DNA from: Heloderma charlesbogerti
Lineage: Eukaryota > Chordata > Lepidosauria > Squamata > Helodermatidae
Assembly (NCBI GenBank): GCA_026122225.1
Contig: JANEZZ010002240.1
Span: forward strand, 248,001 to 312,000
Length of the DNA: 64,000 nucleotides
Direction of reading: 5' to 3'
The notes beneath the pieces are model-generated. The model saw only the letters and a list, made by a program, of their open reading frames with translations. It was not told the origin of the DNA and did no database searches. Below are positions 1 to 8,756 of the stretch, piece after piece (positions within the stretch are counted from its first letter, which is position 1; each line of letters starts with the position of its first letter). Position numbers and translations under genes: made by a program.

Positions 1-199
1 ATAACGGAATATTGGAGAAAACAAAAGAATGTCATTGATAAGACTTTTACTACATAAATCAGCAAATGGTATAGAACTGAGAGATGCAGGGCTGGTGCAA
101 TATGTCACACCATCTGAGATGGGAAGACCCCCCCCCCGCCTTTTAAATTTTCTCCTGCTGTATGATTATTATTATTAGCAGCACCAAGGCAGGTGATCT
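1..199. other. No recognisable feature
   Basis: I see no gene or classifiable repeat here. There is a short homopolymer run (C then T) near 130-145. Confidence 0.5.
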
Positions 200-407
200 C
201 ACCCTTCAATACCTCACTCTGAGGGGTCCTTCCTCAGTGTGAAGTACTGTGGGTGAGGTGGCCACAGAGACCCACTGTGGTGCTGTCACTCTGTTGTAAA
301 GTAACTTTAAAATAACTTCAAACAATATTTGCTGCTTTTGTGCCACTGCCACCTCACCCACAATGCCTCGCTGTTAGGAAGGACCCCTTAGAACAAGGCA
401 TAGGGTG
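200..407. repeat. Imperfect inverted repeat (foldback)
   Basis: The left arm (about 200-262) and right arm (about 342-407) are reverse complements over about 60 bp with a few mismatches and small gaps. The conserved core is GGGGTCCTTCCT plus GTGGGTGAGGTGGC. The loop is about 80 bp. It is probably an old foldback DNA element; I see no clear terminal motif or target duplication. Confidence 0.6.
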
Positions 408-828
408 GCTGCTCTGGAGAGCCCCACCAGTCGCTTTCCTGCCGTGGTAAATGCCATGACAGCAAGTGGCGGTAGTGTTCCAGGGTAGGCATGCAGGGGT
501 CATGGCAGTAGTGGCAGCCACAGCCAGCTGGGGAAATGAGGTCATGGCACCAATGGGCAGCCCTCTGAGTGGCTGACAGGGAGTGATCCCAATCTGTCAT
601 CTGACCCACATGGCTCTCTGTGGCTCATGGGAAGTTTGACCCTGAAGAGTGGTCATCTTATTTTTCCATTGAGGTCCTGTATCTAAAACAGGGGTGAGGA
701 GGCACGAACAGAAAATAATAGGATTTTTACTAGGTTCAGTTTCCTACTCTTTGGTGAGAACAACACTTTGTGCTAGTTGTGGGAAGGGGGGCAGGGATAT
801 TTGTAAGTGGCTAACAGTTGTTCAAGAT
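408..828. other. No recognisable feature
   Basis: Unique-looking sequence. Short open frames on the minus strand show no domain and probably arose by chance. Confidence 0.4.
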
Positions 829-1366
829 GTTTACTTCTTGGGAGGAGAGCAATGACAAATCTTGATAAAATAGTTAAGAGCAGAGACATCACACTGACAA
901 CAAAGGTCCGCATAGTTCAAGCAATGGTATTCCCCGTAGTAACCTATGGCTGCGAGAGCTGGACCATAAGGAAGGCTGAGCAAAGGAAGAGAGATGCTTT
1001 TGAACTGTGGTGCTGGAGGAAAATTCTGAGAGTGCCTTGGACTGCAAGAAGATCAATCCAGTCCATACTCCAGGAAAGAAAGCCAGACTGCTCACTTGAG
1101 GGAATGATATTACAGGCAAAACTGAAGTACTTTGGCCACATAATGAGAAGACAGGATACTCTGGAGAAGATGCTGATGCTAGGGAAAGTGGAAGGCAAAA
1201 GAAAGAGGGGCCGACCAAGGGCAAGATGGATGGATGATATTCTGGAGGTGATGGACTCGACCTTGGGGGAGCTGGGGGTGGCAATGGCCGACAGGACGCT
1301 CTGGCGTTGGCTGGTCCATGAAGCCACGTAGAGTCGGAAACGACTGAATGAATAAACAACAAAACA
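829..1366 (+). pseudogene. RTE-clade LINE, 3' end of ORF2 (divergent subfamily)
   Basis: A 5'-truncated RTE remnant. The open frame reads the C-terminal part of the reverse transcriptase polyprotein. It has the blocks TYGCESWTIRKAE, DAFELWCWRK and KLKYFGHIMRRQDTLEK, which align with the BovB copies at 48.2-48.7 and 58.8-59.4 kb. It differs downstream (GRPRARWMDDI where BovB has GRQRMRWLDSI), so it is a separate subfamily. It ends in an AACAAC-type tail near 1366, like the BovB copies. The frame is open through the tail region, but there is no RT core, so it cannot be autonomous. Confidence 0.85.
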
Positions 1367-1375
1367 GTCGTTCAG

Positions 1376-1615
1376 CTTGGAGCCTAGTGGCTAAGAGACT
1401 GACCTATGAATCAGGAAGTCCTTGGTTTGAAACTTGCCTTTGCCATGAGCAACCTGGGTGGCCTTAGGAAGCAACTTCTTCTTAGCCTCAGTCGCCCCAT
1501 CTGAAAAATGGGGGTTAATAATACTGAACCTACCTTGCAAGGTGATTGTAGCGATGACAGCTAGATACTGTCCATGACACACCTTGAACACTTGAAAGCC
1601 CTATATGAACATTAA
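1376..1615 (+). repeat. MIR-like CORE-SINE
   Basis: Recognised by MIR landmarks in order: a tRNA-like head (CTAGTGGCTAAGAG, then GGTTTGAAAC), a CORE-like stretch (CCTCAGTCGCCCCATCTGAA AAATGGGG) and the AATAATACT segment. It is diverged and old. Orientation follows the MIR consensus. Confidence 0.7.
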
Positions 1616-1699
1616 GTATAACAGTACCTCCCTATCCTCTTAGATGAGCTGGTGAGGTTCTGATGACATTATGCCTTTTTCAAGGTATGAATGCTATGT

Positions 1700-1866
1700 A
1701 GCTTCTGTCTTTTACAGATAGCATGTTTTAATGGATTCGTTTTGTATAGGATTTTAATATTAGAATTTAATATTGTCATCCATTTTTTAATTTGCTTCTT
1801 TTCTTGTAAGTCACCTTCTGTACTGCTAAGTAGAAGAGCAGCTAATTAATTTATAAATGCATACAT
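1700..1866 (+). repeat. Possible L2-like LINE 3' tail
   Basis: An AT-rich tract ends in TTGTAAGTCACCTT and AATTTATAAATGCATA. This resembles the 3' ends of L2/CR1-group LINEs elsewhere in the window (24.8 and 43.8 kb). It contains no coding remnant. Confidence 0.35.
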
Positions 1867-2936
1867 CAGAATGTAATACATCATGGCAAGGCACATGTCA
1901 TGTATAGCTGCCGGTGTTGCATGTACATGTTATTCAAACTATGATTACAGTCAAGAGCACTGTTTTGAGCTTTTATCACATGGTGGTTTTCTGGCAATAT
2001 TTTCCCCCCATCATGCACAAGCTGTAACTATCAATGCAAGGAAAGGTTTCATGTCATTAAATTATTGCCATGTGAATGGCTTGTTAACTGCTTGTGTGAT
2101 TTTTAGCTCCAAGACGTTAGGGGAAGGTGGGAGACGTTTGCATCTCCATTGGAAACTGCCCTTGCCTCTCTTTGGATAGTCTATTTCACACTTGAAGAAC
2201 CATGGATCTAGAAAATTAAATGCTGTTATCTGTTGCAAGGGAGTGAAAAGAAAAATAATTTATTGTACCACTTAAAAAAAACCTGAAAGAGTTTTCCATC
2301 CTTTTATGACCTAATTTCTGTAATTTGTACCAAGGGTGGTACTTGAAAACAACAGCAACAATACAAAATCGTATGTGTAACAGCCTCTCCCAATATTTTG
2401 CATTTCTGATCAGACAGTGGTCTGGATTTCCTTCTTACATACCCTCTCCCCCTTGATTTTACAGTCAGGATTGTGTGGCTAGGGTACTATCAATCACAGC
2501 ATGCCACAGATTATTATTTTTGTATCAGGCATGGCAGTACATACGGCCCTGTAGTGACTACAATCCAAAGGGGGGGGTTGCCCTTCAGTGGCACTATAAA
2601 CACAACTGCGAGCAAAATATAGAACATAAAGTAACCCGATCCCTATGGTAAGGCATGAGGGATGCCAAAACTATGGGCTGTTTGGAGTCATTCAATTTAC
2701 GGCCTTGTGAATAAAGGAGCTCATATTCCAAAATGGGCCATGTGTTTGTCTGTCTTCGGATAGGTAAATTTATCCATGATCAGAGCTTCCCATATGGTTC
2801 CTTTGTGGGCCATCTGGTGTCTGAAGGGGAGGGGAGGAGGCACAGAAGCTTTGCCACTTTGCGGCAACTGCGGGCTGGGCTGCTACCAGGAGGAATTTCA
2901 ACAGGAACAGCTGCATCTTTGCTGAATGTCCTCCTC
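1867..2936. other. No recognisable feature
   Basis: AT-rich, unique-looking sequence. Open frames at 1883-2179 and 2733-3026 lack any domain, and the second runs into the CA repeat. I do not call genes here. Confidence 0.4.
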
Positions 2937-2944
2937 CACATGTA

Positions 2945-2958
2945 CATGCGTGCACGCG

Positions 2959-2991
<33 letters not shown>

Positions 2992-2992
2992 C
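2945..2992. repeat. (CG)n/(CA)n microsatellite
   Basis: A GCGC run passes into about 24 bp of CA dinucleotides and then a C-rich end. It creates false His-Thr and Val-Cys open frames on both strands. Confidence 0.95.
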
Positions 2993-3454
2993 AACACCCC
3001 CCAGAGGCACTTCCCAAGCTCATTGATTCTTTATGTGAACAAAACTCCCCCCAAAGCCATCCAACAAATGTAAAAAGCAGGCAACTTTGCAAGGTGTCCC
3101 ATGTACAACGAAGTAAAAAAAGAGGAAAAAAAACGTATTGGATTACTGCCGATTTGCCACCATTTTTAAAATGAAGGTGGACAGCTGACCATGTGGTGTT
3201 AGACCTTGAACCCTCAACCTTCAAGTTAAATGACATCAGGCCTATCAGCCTTCACATCGCTCTGTAGAATCAGCAGCGAATCTGGAATCGACTGAGAATT
3301 CATAGAATTCATTATGCTTGTTAGGGTTGGTGAATTGGAGGTACGCTCCAAGCAGAAACATAATAGGGCTAGGGCACTACTTTATATACCTGGTCAGACT
3401 ATTTGTCCATCTAGTCCGGTACTGTCTGTTCTGATAGGCAATGGCCCTCTAGGG

Positions 3455-3589
3455 CAGCCTTCCCCAACTTGGTTCCCTCCAGATGTTTCGGACCAGCTCC
3501 CAACAGCCCCAGCTAGCATGGCCAGTGGTTAGGAATGGTGGGAGCTGGAGTCCAAAATGACTAGAAGGCACTAGGTTGGGGGATGGCTG
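3455..3589. mobile_element. hAT-type foldback MITE (CAGCCTTCCCCAAC ends)
   Basis: Terminal inverted repeat CAGCCTTCCCCAACTTGG against CTAGGTTGGGGGATGGCTG. The interior is an imperfect palindrome with GGGAGCTGGAGTCC mirrored on the other arm. Flanks CTCTAGGG and CTCTCAAG look like a decayed 8-bp duplication. The same family recurs at 10632, 33384 and 52209, the last with a perfect duplication. Confidence 0.75.
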
Positions 3590-3787
3590 CTCTCAAGAAG
3601 ATGTCTTTGCCAGCACCTGTTACCTGATCCTTTTAAATCAGAGGTACTATCAATCACAGCCTGAACCTCTTCCAGCCTGAGGACCAAATTCCATTTTGGT
3701 AAAGCTCCCAGGGGCCACATTCCAATAGTGGGTGGGGCAAAAGGGGCATGACCAACAATAGAATATGTTTTAGCTTACAGCTCTTAC

Positions 3788-4101
3788 TTTTTGTTCAGTC
3801 GTTTCCGACTCTTCGTGACCCCATGGACCGTAGCACGCCAGGCCTTCCTGTCCTGCGCTCTCTCCCGGAGTGTGCTCAAGTCCATATTCATTGCATCAGT
3901 GATGCTATCTACCCATCTCATCATCTGCAATCCCCTTCTCCTTTTGCCATCAATCTTTCCCAGCATCAGGGTCTTTTCCAGGGAGTTTTCTCTTCGCATT
4001 AGGTGGCCAAAATATTTGAGCTTCAGCTTCAGTATCTGTCCTTCCAAGGAGCAGTCAGGGTTGATTTCCTTTAGGATGGACTGATTTGACCTCCTTGCAG
4101 C
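3788..4101 (-). mobile_element. BovB (RTE) LINE 3' end
   Basis: Reverse-strand tail of BovB. The frame reads YFGHLMRRENSLEKTLMLGK and RKAWRATVHGVTKSR, followed by the GTCGGAAACGAC-type terminus and its AAC-rich end near 3788. Heavily 5'-truncated, with no RT core. Confidence 0.85.
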
Positions 4102-4260
4102 CTGAAGAAATGGCTACTGAATCTGCTCCTACTCCCAGAAGAATCGAACTTCCAGAAGTATGATTCTTCTTAAAAATAAAGTGCATGCTCCCCGCATGTC
4201 TTGTTTCCTTGCAAAATTGCTGGGGGGTTTGCCATAGCCCCAACAAATTTTGCAGCAGTG

Positions 4261-4563
4261 TTGTTCTGTTGTTCAGTCGTTCAGTTGTGTCTGACTCTTC
4301 GTGACCCCATGGACCATCGCACGCCAGGCCTTCCTGTCCTGCGCTCTCTCCCGGAGCGTGCTCAAGTCCATATTCATTGCATCGGTGATGCTATCTAGCC
4401 ATCTCATCCTCTGCCGTCCCCTTTTCCTTTTGCCTTCAGTCTTTCCCAGCATCAGGGTCTTTTCCAGGGAGTTTTCTCTTCGCATTAGGTGGCCAAAATA
4501 TTTGAGCTTCAGCTTCAGGATCTGTCCTTCCAAGGAGCACTCAGGGTGGATTTCCTTTAGGAA
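4261..4563 (-). mobile_element. BovB (RTE) LINE 3' end
   Basis: A second short BovB tail in the same orientation as the one ending at 4101, about 160 bp away and truncated at nearly the same point. It reads the same protein blocks, with RMRWLDSITDAMNMDL intact. The two could be independent truncated insertions or a local duplication. Confidence 0.85.
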
Positions 4564-5028
4564 TAGCTCTTCCTAACTAAACCTTAGAAGGAGCACTTAG
4601 AATAAGGTGTGGGGGGATAGCACAAAAGCCAGGGCACCGTCCAATGATGGGTTGTCAGGGAAAAGGGGATGGGGCCAGGGAAAGGGGGCATGGCCATCTG
4701 GGGAACTCTGGAGGACTGGATTTGGCTCCCAGGCCTGAAGTTCTGCACCCCTGTTTTAACTGAAGGGACCAGGGATTGGACCTGGGACCTCGTGCATGCA
4801 GAGTATGTGATTTACCACTGAGCTACGGTTACCTATGAAATTCAGGTAAGCAGTGAAATAGCTAAGCAACAACTTGAGAGTTGCCCAATCTTGACTCAAA
4901 TGACAGTTCTCATTGGCCCAGGTGGAACCCTAATAACCTTGTAATAGCACCTGACAGGTACTGAGCTAGGAGAACCACAGTACCAACTTCTGGCTTATAG
5001 GACTGTCTACAGATTTGTTGGCAATGTA

Positions 5029-5057
5029 GAAAAGAAAAGAAAAGAAAAGAAAAGAAG
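5029..5057. repeat. (GAAAA)n microsatellite
   Basis: About five GAAAA units just upstream of the SINE that begins near 5082. Confidence 0.85.
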
Positions 5058-5081
5058 AAAGGTTGAATAGTGAAAAACATC

Positions 5082-6107
5082 TAGGAATATACAAAGCTGC
5101 CTTATATTGAGTCAGATCATTGGTCCATCTAGCCCAGTATTGTTGACACTGACTGGTGGTGGCTTTCAGGGTTCCAGGCAGGATTTTTTCCAATCCTACC
5201 TGGAGATGCTTGGGAGCTGCATGTAGGGATGGCGGAGAATTTCTCCACAAATCTCCAGGAGGCCGAAATTGGTGGAGAAACGGTCCGCCCTCCCCCCCGG
5301 AATGGGACTTACCTTTGGCGAATGTCCCTGGTGCTGGCGGCTCCCGGCGGCGGTTTGGCGGCGGCTCGGTGGCAGCGGCGGCCGGTCTTCCGACTGGCTG
5401 CCGCCGCCACCATTTCCCAGTAAAAAACAACAACAACAAATGTGATAGGCTACGTAAAGATTTACGTAGCCTATCACGGCTAGATTTTCAAAAAACACCG
5501 TTATAGGCTACTTAAAAACTTACGTAGCCTATCACAGCTGACTTTGGGGGGGGGGAAGCACGTATGCAAATGGCGGCGCCCATGGGCGCCGCCATTTACG
5601 TTCCTTATTTGGGCACGTGTAGTCTACGTAAACATTTACGTAGACTACGGCGAAAATAAGGGCAACGCTATTTGCGTTGCCCTTATTTTCGCCGTAGTCT
5701 ACGTAAATGTTTACGTAGACTACACGTGCCCAAATAAGGAATGCAAATGGCGGCGCCCATGGGCGCCGCCATTTGAGTACACGCTCCCCCCCCCAAAGTC
5801 AGCTGTGATAGGCTACGTAAGGATTTACGTAGCCTATCACGCGGCTGACTGCAGGGACGGAAACGGCGGCGGCTATGGCCGCTGCCATTTGCGTCCCGGC
5901 CGGCACGGAGGATTTGTGGCCGGAGGGACGGGGCGCCTCCCCCCCGGCCAGAATTTTGGCTGGAGGGATGGGGTGCTTCCCCCCCCCGGCCAGAATTTCA
6001 GCGGGGAGGAACGGAGCGCCTCCCCCCCACTGCAGCGGGACCAGGTAAGTGACTTTTGTCTATCCCTAGCTGCATGCAATGTGCTCTCCCACTGAGCCAC
6101 AGTCCCT
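5082..6107 (-). mobile_element. tRNA-derived SINE, minus strand, split by element A
   Basis: The tail and body lie at 5082-5223 (CTGCCTTATATTGAGTCAGA). The head resumes at 6069-6107 (CCCACTGAGCCACAG). The GCTGCATG target duplication is native SINE sequence (the tRNA-like anticodon-arm region), which confirms a clean insertion. Confidence 0.85.
5224..6068 (+). mobile_element. Element A: multi-palindrome hAT-type MITE
   Basis: It starts TAGGGATGG and ends TATCCCTA, with a perfect 8-bp duplication GCTGCATG at 5216-5223 and 6069-6076. Modules in order: a left arm with an outward (minus-strand) splice-donor consensus at 5307-5314; a 34-bp palindrome TGATAGGCTACGTAAA... at 5443-5476; a decayed second copy at 5501-5536; a 220-bp nested palindrome centred near 5671 with GCAAATGGCGGCGCC inverted pairs on both sides; a third 34-bp palindrome at 5806-5839; a GC-rich tandem repeat (5905-6033); and an outward donor AGGTAAGT at 6043-6050. 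It encodes no transposase. Open frames here are palindrome by-products. Confidence 0.9.
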
Positions 6108-6734
6108 TCAATCCTGACTGCACTTAGTTGAGAGAAGATAAGTTGTTTCTTGAGATGAGAAGTCGCACCGATTGTTAGGTACTGCAGTGTCTGGGGAGCT
6201 TAAAGGAAGGAAGGCACTCGCATGGTTCCACTTAGTCTGAAATATTTTCGTTTGCGGTTTGCAACTGGTTAGGACAGGAAACTACAGTGCCAGTGCATGT
6301 GTCAAAGTGCCTTACTGCTGAGCGTGACAACAACAATCTTTCCCATTCTGATATATTATGATACCCATTCTTAGCATCTCCCACCATATCTAACCCGCTC
6401 TTGACGATGATGATCCTGAAAAGGGTAGAAAGACCAGCCTCCTGTTAATCATTTACTGTCAGAAACAGCATCTTTTTGACAGCTTGCTCCAAAACTGCGA
6501 GCATAACTGGGAGACGACTCAAGGAATAAAGTGGCAAAATGGAGCTCCTATGGATTTACTCTCTTGGCACTGAAGTACAGATTTTTCTGCCCAAGCTATT
6601 TTCGGCAATGTTCTGTACCTTAGATATGTACTCAGATACTGAGTTTGTTTTAATGTATTATTTCATTATTTTTATTATGATCTGGTCAGGTTGGTCAGTA
6701 TGTGGGACAGTATGCTTCACACCGTGCACAGCTA
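6108..6734. other. No recognisable feature
   Basis: Unique-looking AT-rich sequence. I see no repeat family or plausible exon. Confidence 0.4.
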
Positions 6735-7036
6735 AACTATAGAATTTAATTCCACAGTGATGGCCACCAATTTAGACAGTTTTAAAAGAGACTGGACAAA
6801 TTCATGGAGGACAAGGCTATCAATGGCTACTAGTCCTGATGGCTATATTCTACCTCCAGTATCAGAGGCAGTTTGCCTACGTACACCAGTTACTGGGGAA
6901 CATGGGCAGGAGGGTGCTGTTGCACTCATGTCCTGCTTATGGGTTTCCTGTGGGCAGCTGGTTGGCTGCTGTGTGAACAGAATGCTGGACTAGGTGGACC
7001 TTGGTCTGATCCAGCATGCATCTTCTTATGTTCTTA
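6735..7036 (+). pseudogene. CR1-like LINE, 3' end of ORF2 plus tail
   Basis: It reads the C-terminus of a CR1/L2-group polyprotein (VMATNLDSFKRDW, then INGYYSPDGY-like SMATSPDGY). The tail reads GGACTAGGTGGACCTTGGTC, then CTTCTTATGTTCTTA. The tail is nearly the same as that of the tRNA-derived SINE in this window. 5'-truncated, with several frame changes. Confidence 0.8.
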
Positions 7037-7039
7037 AGT

Positions 7040-7350
7040 TTTAAGGCCTTCTCAGTGGCAGTACCCAAAGACCTGAAATTCTCTCAGGAGGCCCATTGGG
7101 TCCCTTCCCTTCTTAGCTTTCAATAGCTTGTAAATGCCATCCTGTTTTGAGGGGCTTTTAATGGTAAATAATCTCTTCCCCGGATGAGTTTGTGATGGCT
7201 GGCTCCTGTTACTGTATATATAGTTTTTATTTATTGCTGTTCTTATCTGTTTCATTCTGGTCTTAGTTCTGTTTTTTTTTAATTGTTTGTAAACTGCTCT
7301 GGGTGTCTTTGTGCTGAAAAGTGACATAGAGATGCTGATATACACACATA
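7040..7350 (+). repeat. L2-like LINE 3' end
   Basis: It begins GGCCTTCTCAGTGGCAGTACC, matching the AFSVVAP region seen in other L2-group copies. It runs through an AT-rich 3' UTR to TTGTAAACTGCTCTGGGTG. Diverged and non-coding now. Confidence 0.55.
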
Positions 7351-7659
7351 CATACATTTTCCCATTGTTATGTTGAGTTGTTATGTCCATTTCTGTTGTT
7401 TCCCCTGCTTTGACAATTGCTTTGCATATGGGGTAGCTTCAGTCTTTTTGTCACATTTATGTAGAAAGTAAAGTGTTGGGTCTGATGGTTTGTGATTCCT
7501 GGGGTTCTCTGATGAGACCAGCTTCTTAAAGCTTATTTTGGCCTTCACGGAATGTTAGTTTAAATGCAAGTTCTAAATGACTTAGTACCATTTGTAAATG
7601 CTGCCGTAGGGAGGTTGTGTGCCCTATTTTACAGAGAACAGTTCTCTACTCAAAGGGTG

Positions 7660-7835
7660 GACAGAGGGTAATCCTTTATCTGAAGGTGTCCTCTGTTTGA
7701 AAGGATGCCAAGTCTGCTTTAAAGATAAAAAAAGAGAGCAAGCTAGGGCCTTGAAGTTGTCCACCAACAGTGAGCATCTGGGCAGCAGACTGAGGAGACA
7801 CACAGGTCACCTGGGCAAAGTCTCCCCCATTCTGG
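7660..7835 (-). repeat. Unclassified dispersed repeat R1, copy 1
   Basis: The reverse complement aligns with 55700-55930: shared blocks include CCTTTCAAACAGAGGAC, CAACTTCAAGGCCCT and GCTCACTGTTGGTGG. A shorter related piece lies at 27900-27922 and 28207-28260, split by a hAT element. Family unknown. Confidence 0.6.
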
Positions 7836-8219
7836 TGAGATATAAACGACGGTCATTCTTTCTAAATGTGCATGTATACGTACATCAGCATATGCAAACG
7901 TCACACAAATCCGTGTCCTAATTTTGTCCTCTTTTTTGGTGATGCACAGGTGTCTGTACAATTTTGGTATGTCATTTAAATTGCTGGGGAAAGGGCGTGG
8001 AGCTGGAGTGGAAGCCCAGCGGGCTGTTCTGTCAAAGCAGGAGGACAGCAGATTCAAGAGGAAAAACCCTTTGTGCATTTCCTCCTGGGGATCTGTTCTT
8101 CTGTTGCCTCTCTTGTAGACTCTTCTTGATATTAGGGATGCTTGAGGATTTTGTACAGTCCCCATTCCAAAGCAAACTGACTTGATCTGCACCCCCTGTG
8201 CTAGTGTGTGGATCAGAAC

Positions 8220-8756
8220 TAGGGATGGACGAAAGTCCCTTACCTGGTCCCACAGCTGTTTTTTTTGGGGGGGAGGCACTCCGTTTCTCCCCCCGAAATT
8301 CTTGGTGGGTGGGGAGGCGCCCCATCTCTCTCCGCCGAAATTCTGGCGGAGGGGGAGGCGCCCCATCCCTCCCCGCTGAAATTCTGGCTGGGGGGGGAGC
8401 ACCCCGCCTCTCCGGCCGCGAAAGAAAAAAGTTATGTAAAAAAAAAAATGTGATAGGCTACGTAAAGATTTTCAAAGTCAGCCGTGATAGGCTATGTAAA
8501 CCTTTACGTAGCCTATCACTTTTTTTTTTACTTTACTTGGAAATGGTTGCGGTGGCAGCCGGTCGGAAGACCGGCCGCTGCCACTGCTGAACCGCCGCTG
8601 GGACCTGCCGCCGAGAGGGACATTCGCACGAGGTAAGTCCCATCCCGGGGGGGGCCGGGGGGGGGTGTCGGAGAATTTCCCCACCAATTTCGGGGGGCCG
8701 AATGCATTGGCATTCGGCCTTCCGGAGATTCGTGGAGAAATTCTCCGACATCCCTA
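8220..8756 (-). mobile_element. Element B: multi-palindrome hAT-type MITE, centre deleted
   Basis: It starts TAGGGATGG and ends CATCCCTA, in reverse orientation relative to element A. It has a tandem GC-rich repeat (8263-8415), a truncated and a nearly complete TGATAGGCTACGTAAA palindrome (8452-8519), and no large central palindrome. Outward splice-donor consensuses lie at 8238-8245 (minus strand) and 8631-8638 (plus strand). The ATG-led conserved segment starts at 8543. Flanks ATCAGAAC and ACAGAATG do not form a clean duplication. Confidence 0.8.

Larger units (their letters stand above)
3639..4753. mobile_element. Old hAT-like element containing BovB insertions
   Basis: The left end reads CAGAGGT and the right end ACCCCTG (CAGGGGT on the other strand), the usual start of many vertebrate hAT elements. 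Subterminal motifs also correspond (CAGCCTGAGGACCAAATTCC against CCTGGGAGCCAAATCC). Flanks TTTTAAAT and TTTTAACT form a 7/8 duplication, and the SINE sequence is continuous across the insertion. Confidence 0.65.
3383..4832 (-). mobile_element. tRNA-derived SINE, minus strand, split by two DNA elements
   Basis: Three pieces of one SINE in reverse orientation: the tail (3383-3450, GTCCATCTAGTCC), the middle (3598-3638) and the tRNA-like head (4762-4832, ending CACTGAGCTACGG). The pieces are separated by a foldback MITE (3455-3589) and a hAT-like element (3639-4753) that itself contains two BovB tails. The order of events is SINE, then the DNA elements, then BovB. Confidence 0.75.

Noticed and set aside
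889..1362. Minus-strand frames opposite RTE coding sequence
   Set aside because: Shadow frames of the RTE ORF2 on the plus strand; the same kind of antisense frame appears opposite each BovB copy.
2898..3236. Cys/Val-rich open frame
   Set aside because: Produced by the CA/CG microsatellite.
5443..5839. CRISPR-like array of repeated TGATAGGCTACGTAAA units
   Set aside because: The units are palindromes at irregular spacing within transposable elements of a vertebrate genome, with no spacers of constant length.
5544..6095. Long open frames with recurring YVNIYVAYH-type peptides
   Set aside because: The peptide comes from translating the palindrome TAGGCTACGTAAA in several frames and on both strands; it appears in all element copies and is not a protein family.
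8132..8219. Second TAGGGATG start just before element B
   Set aside because: TAGGGATGCTTG at 8133 looks like an element end, but I found no matching right end, so I did not call another insertion.
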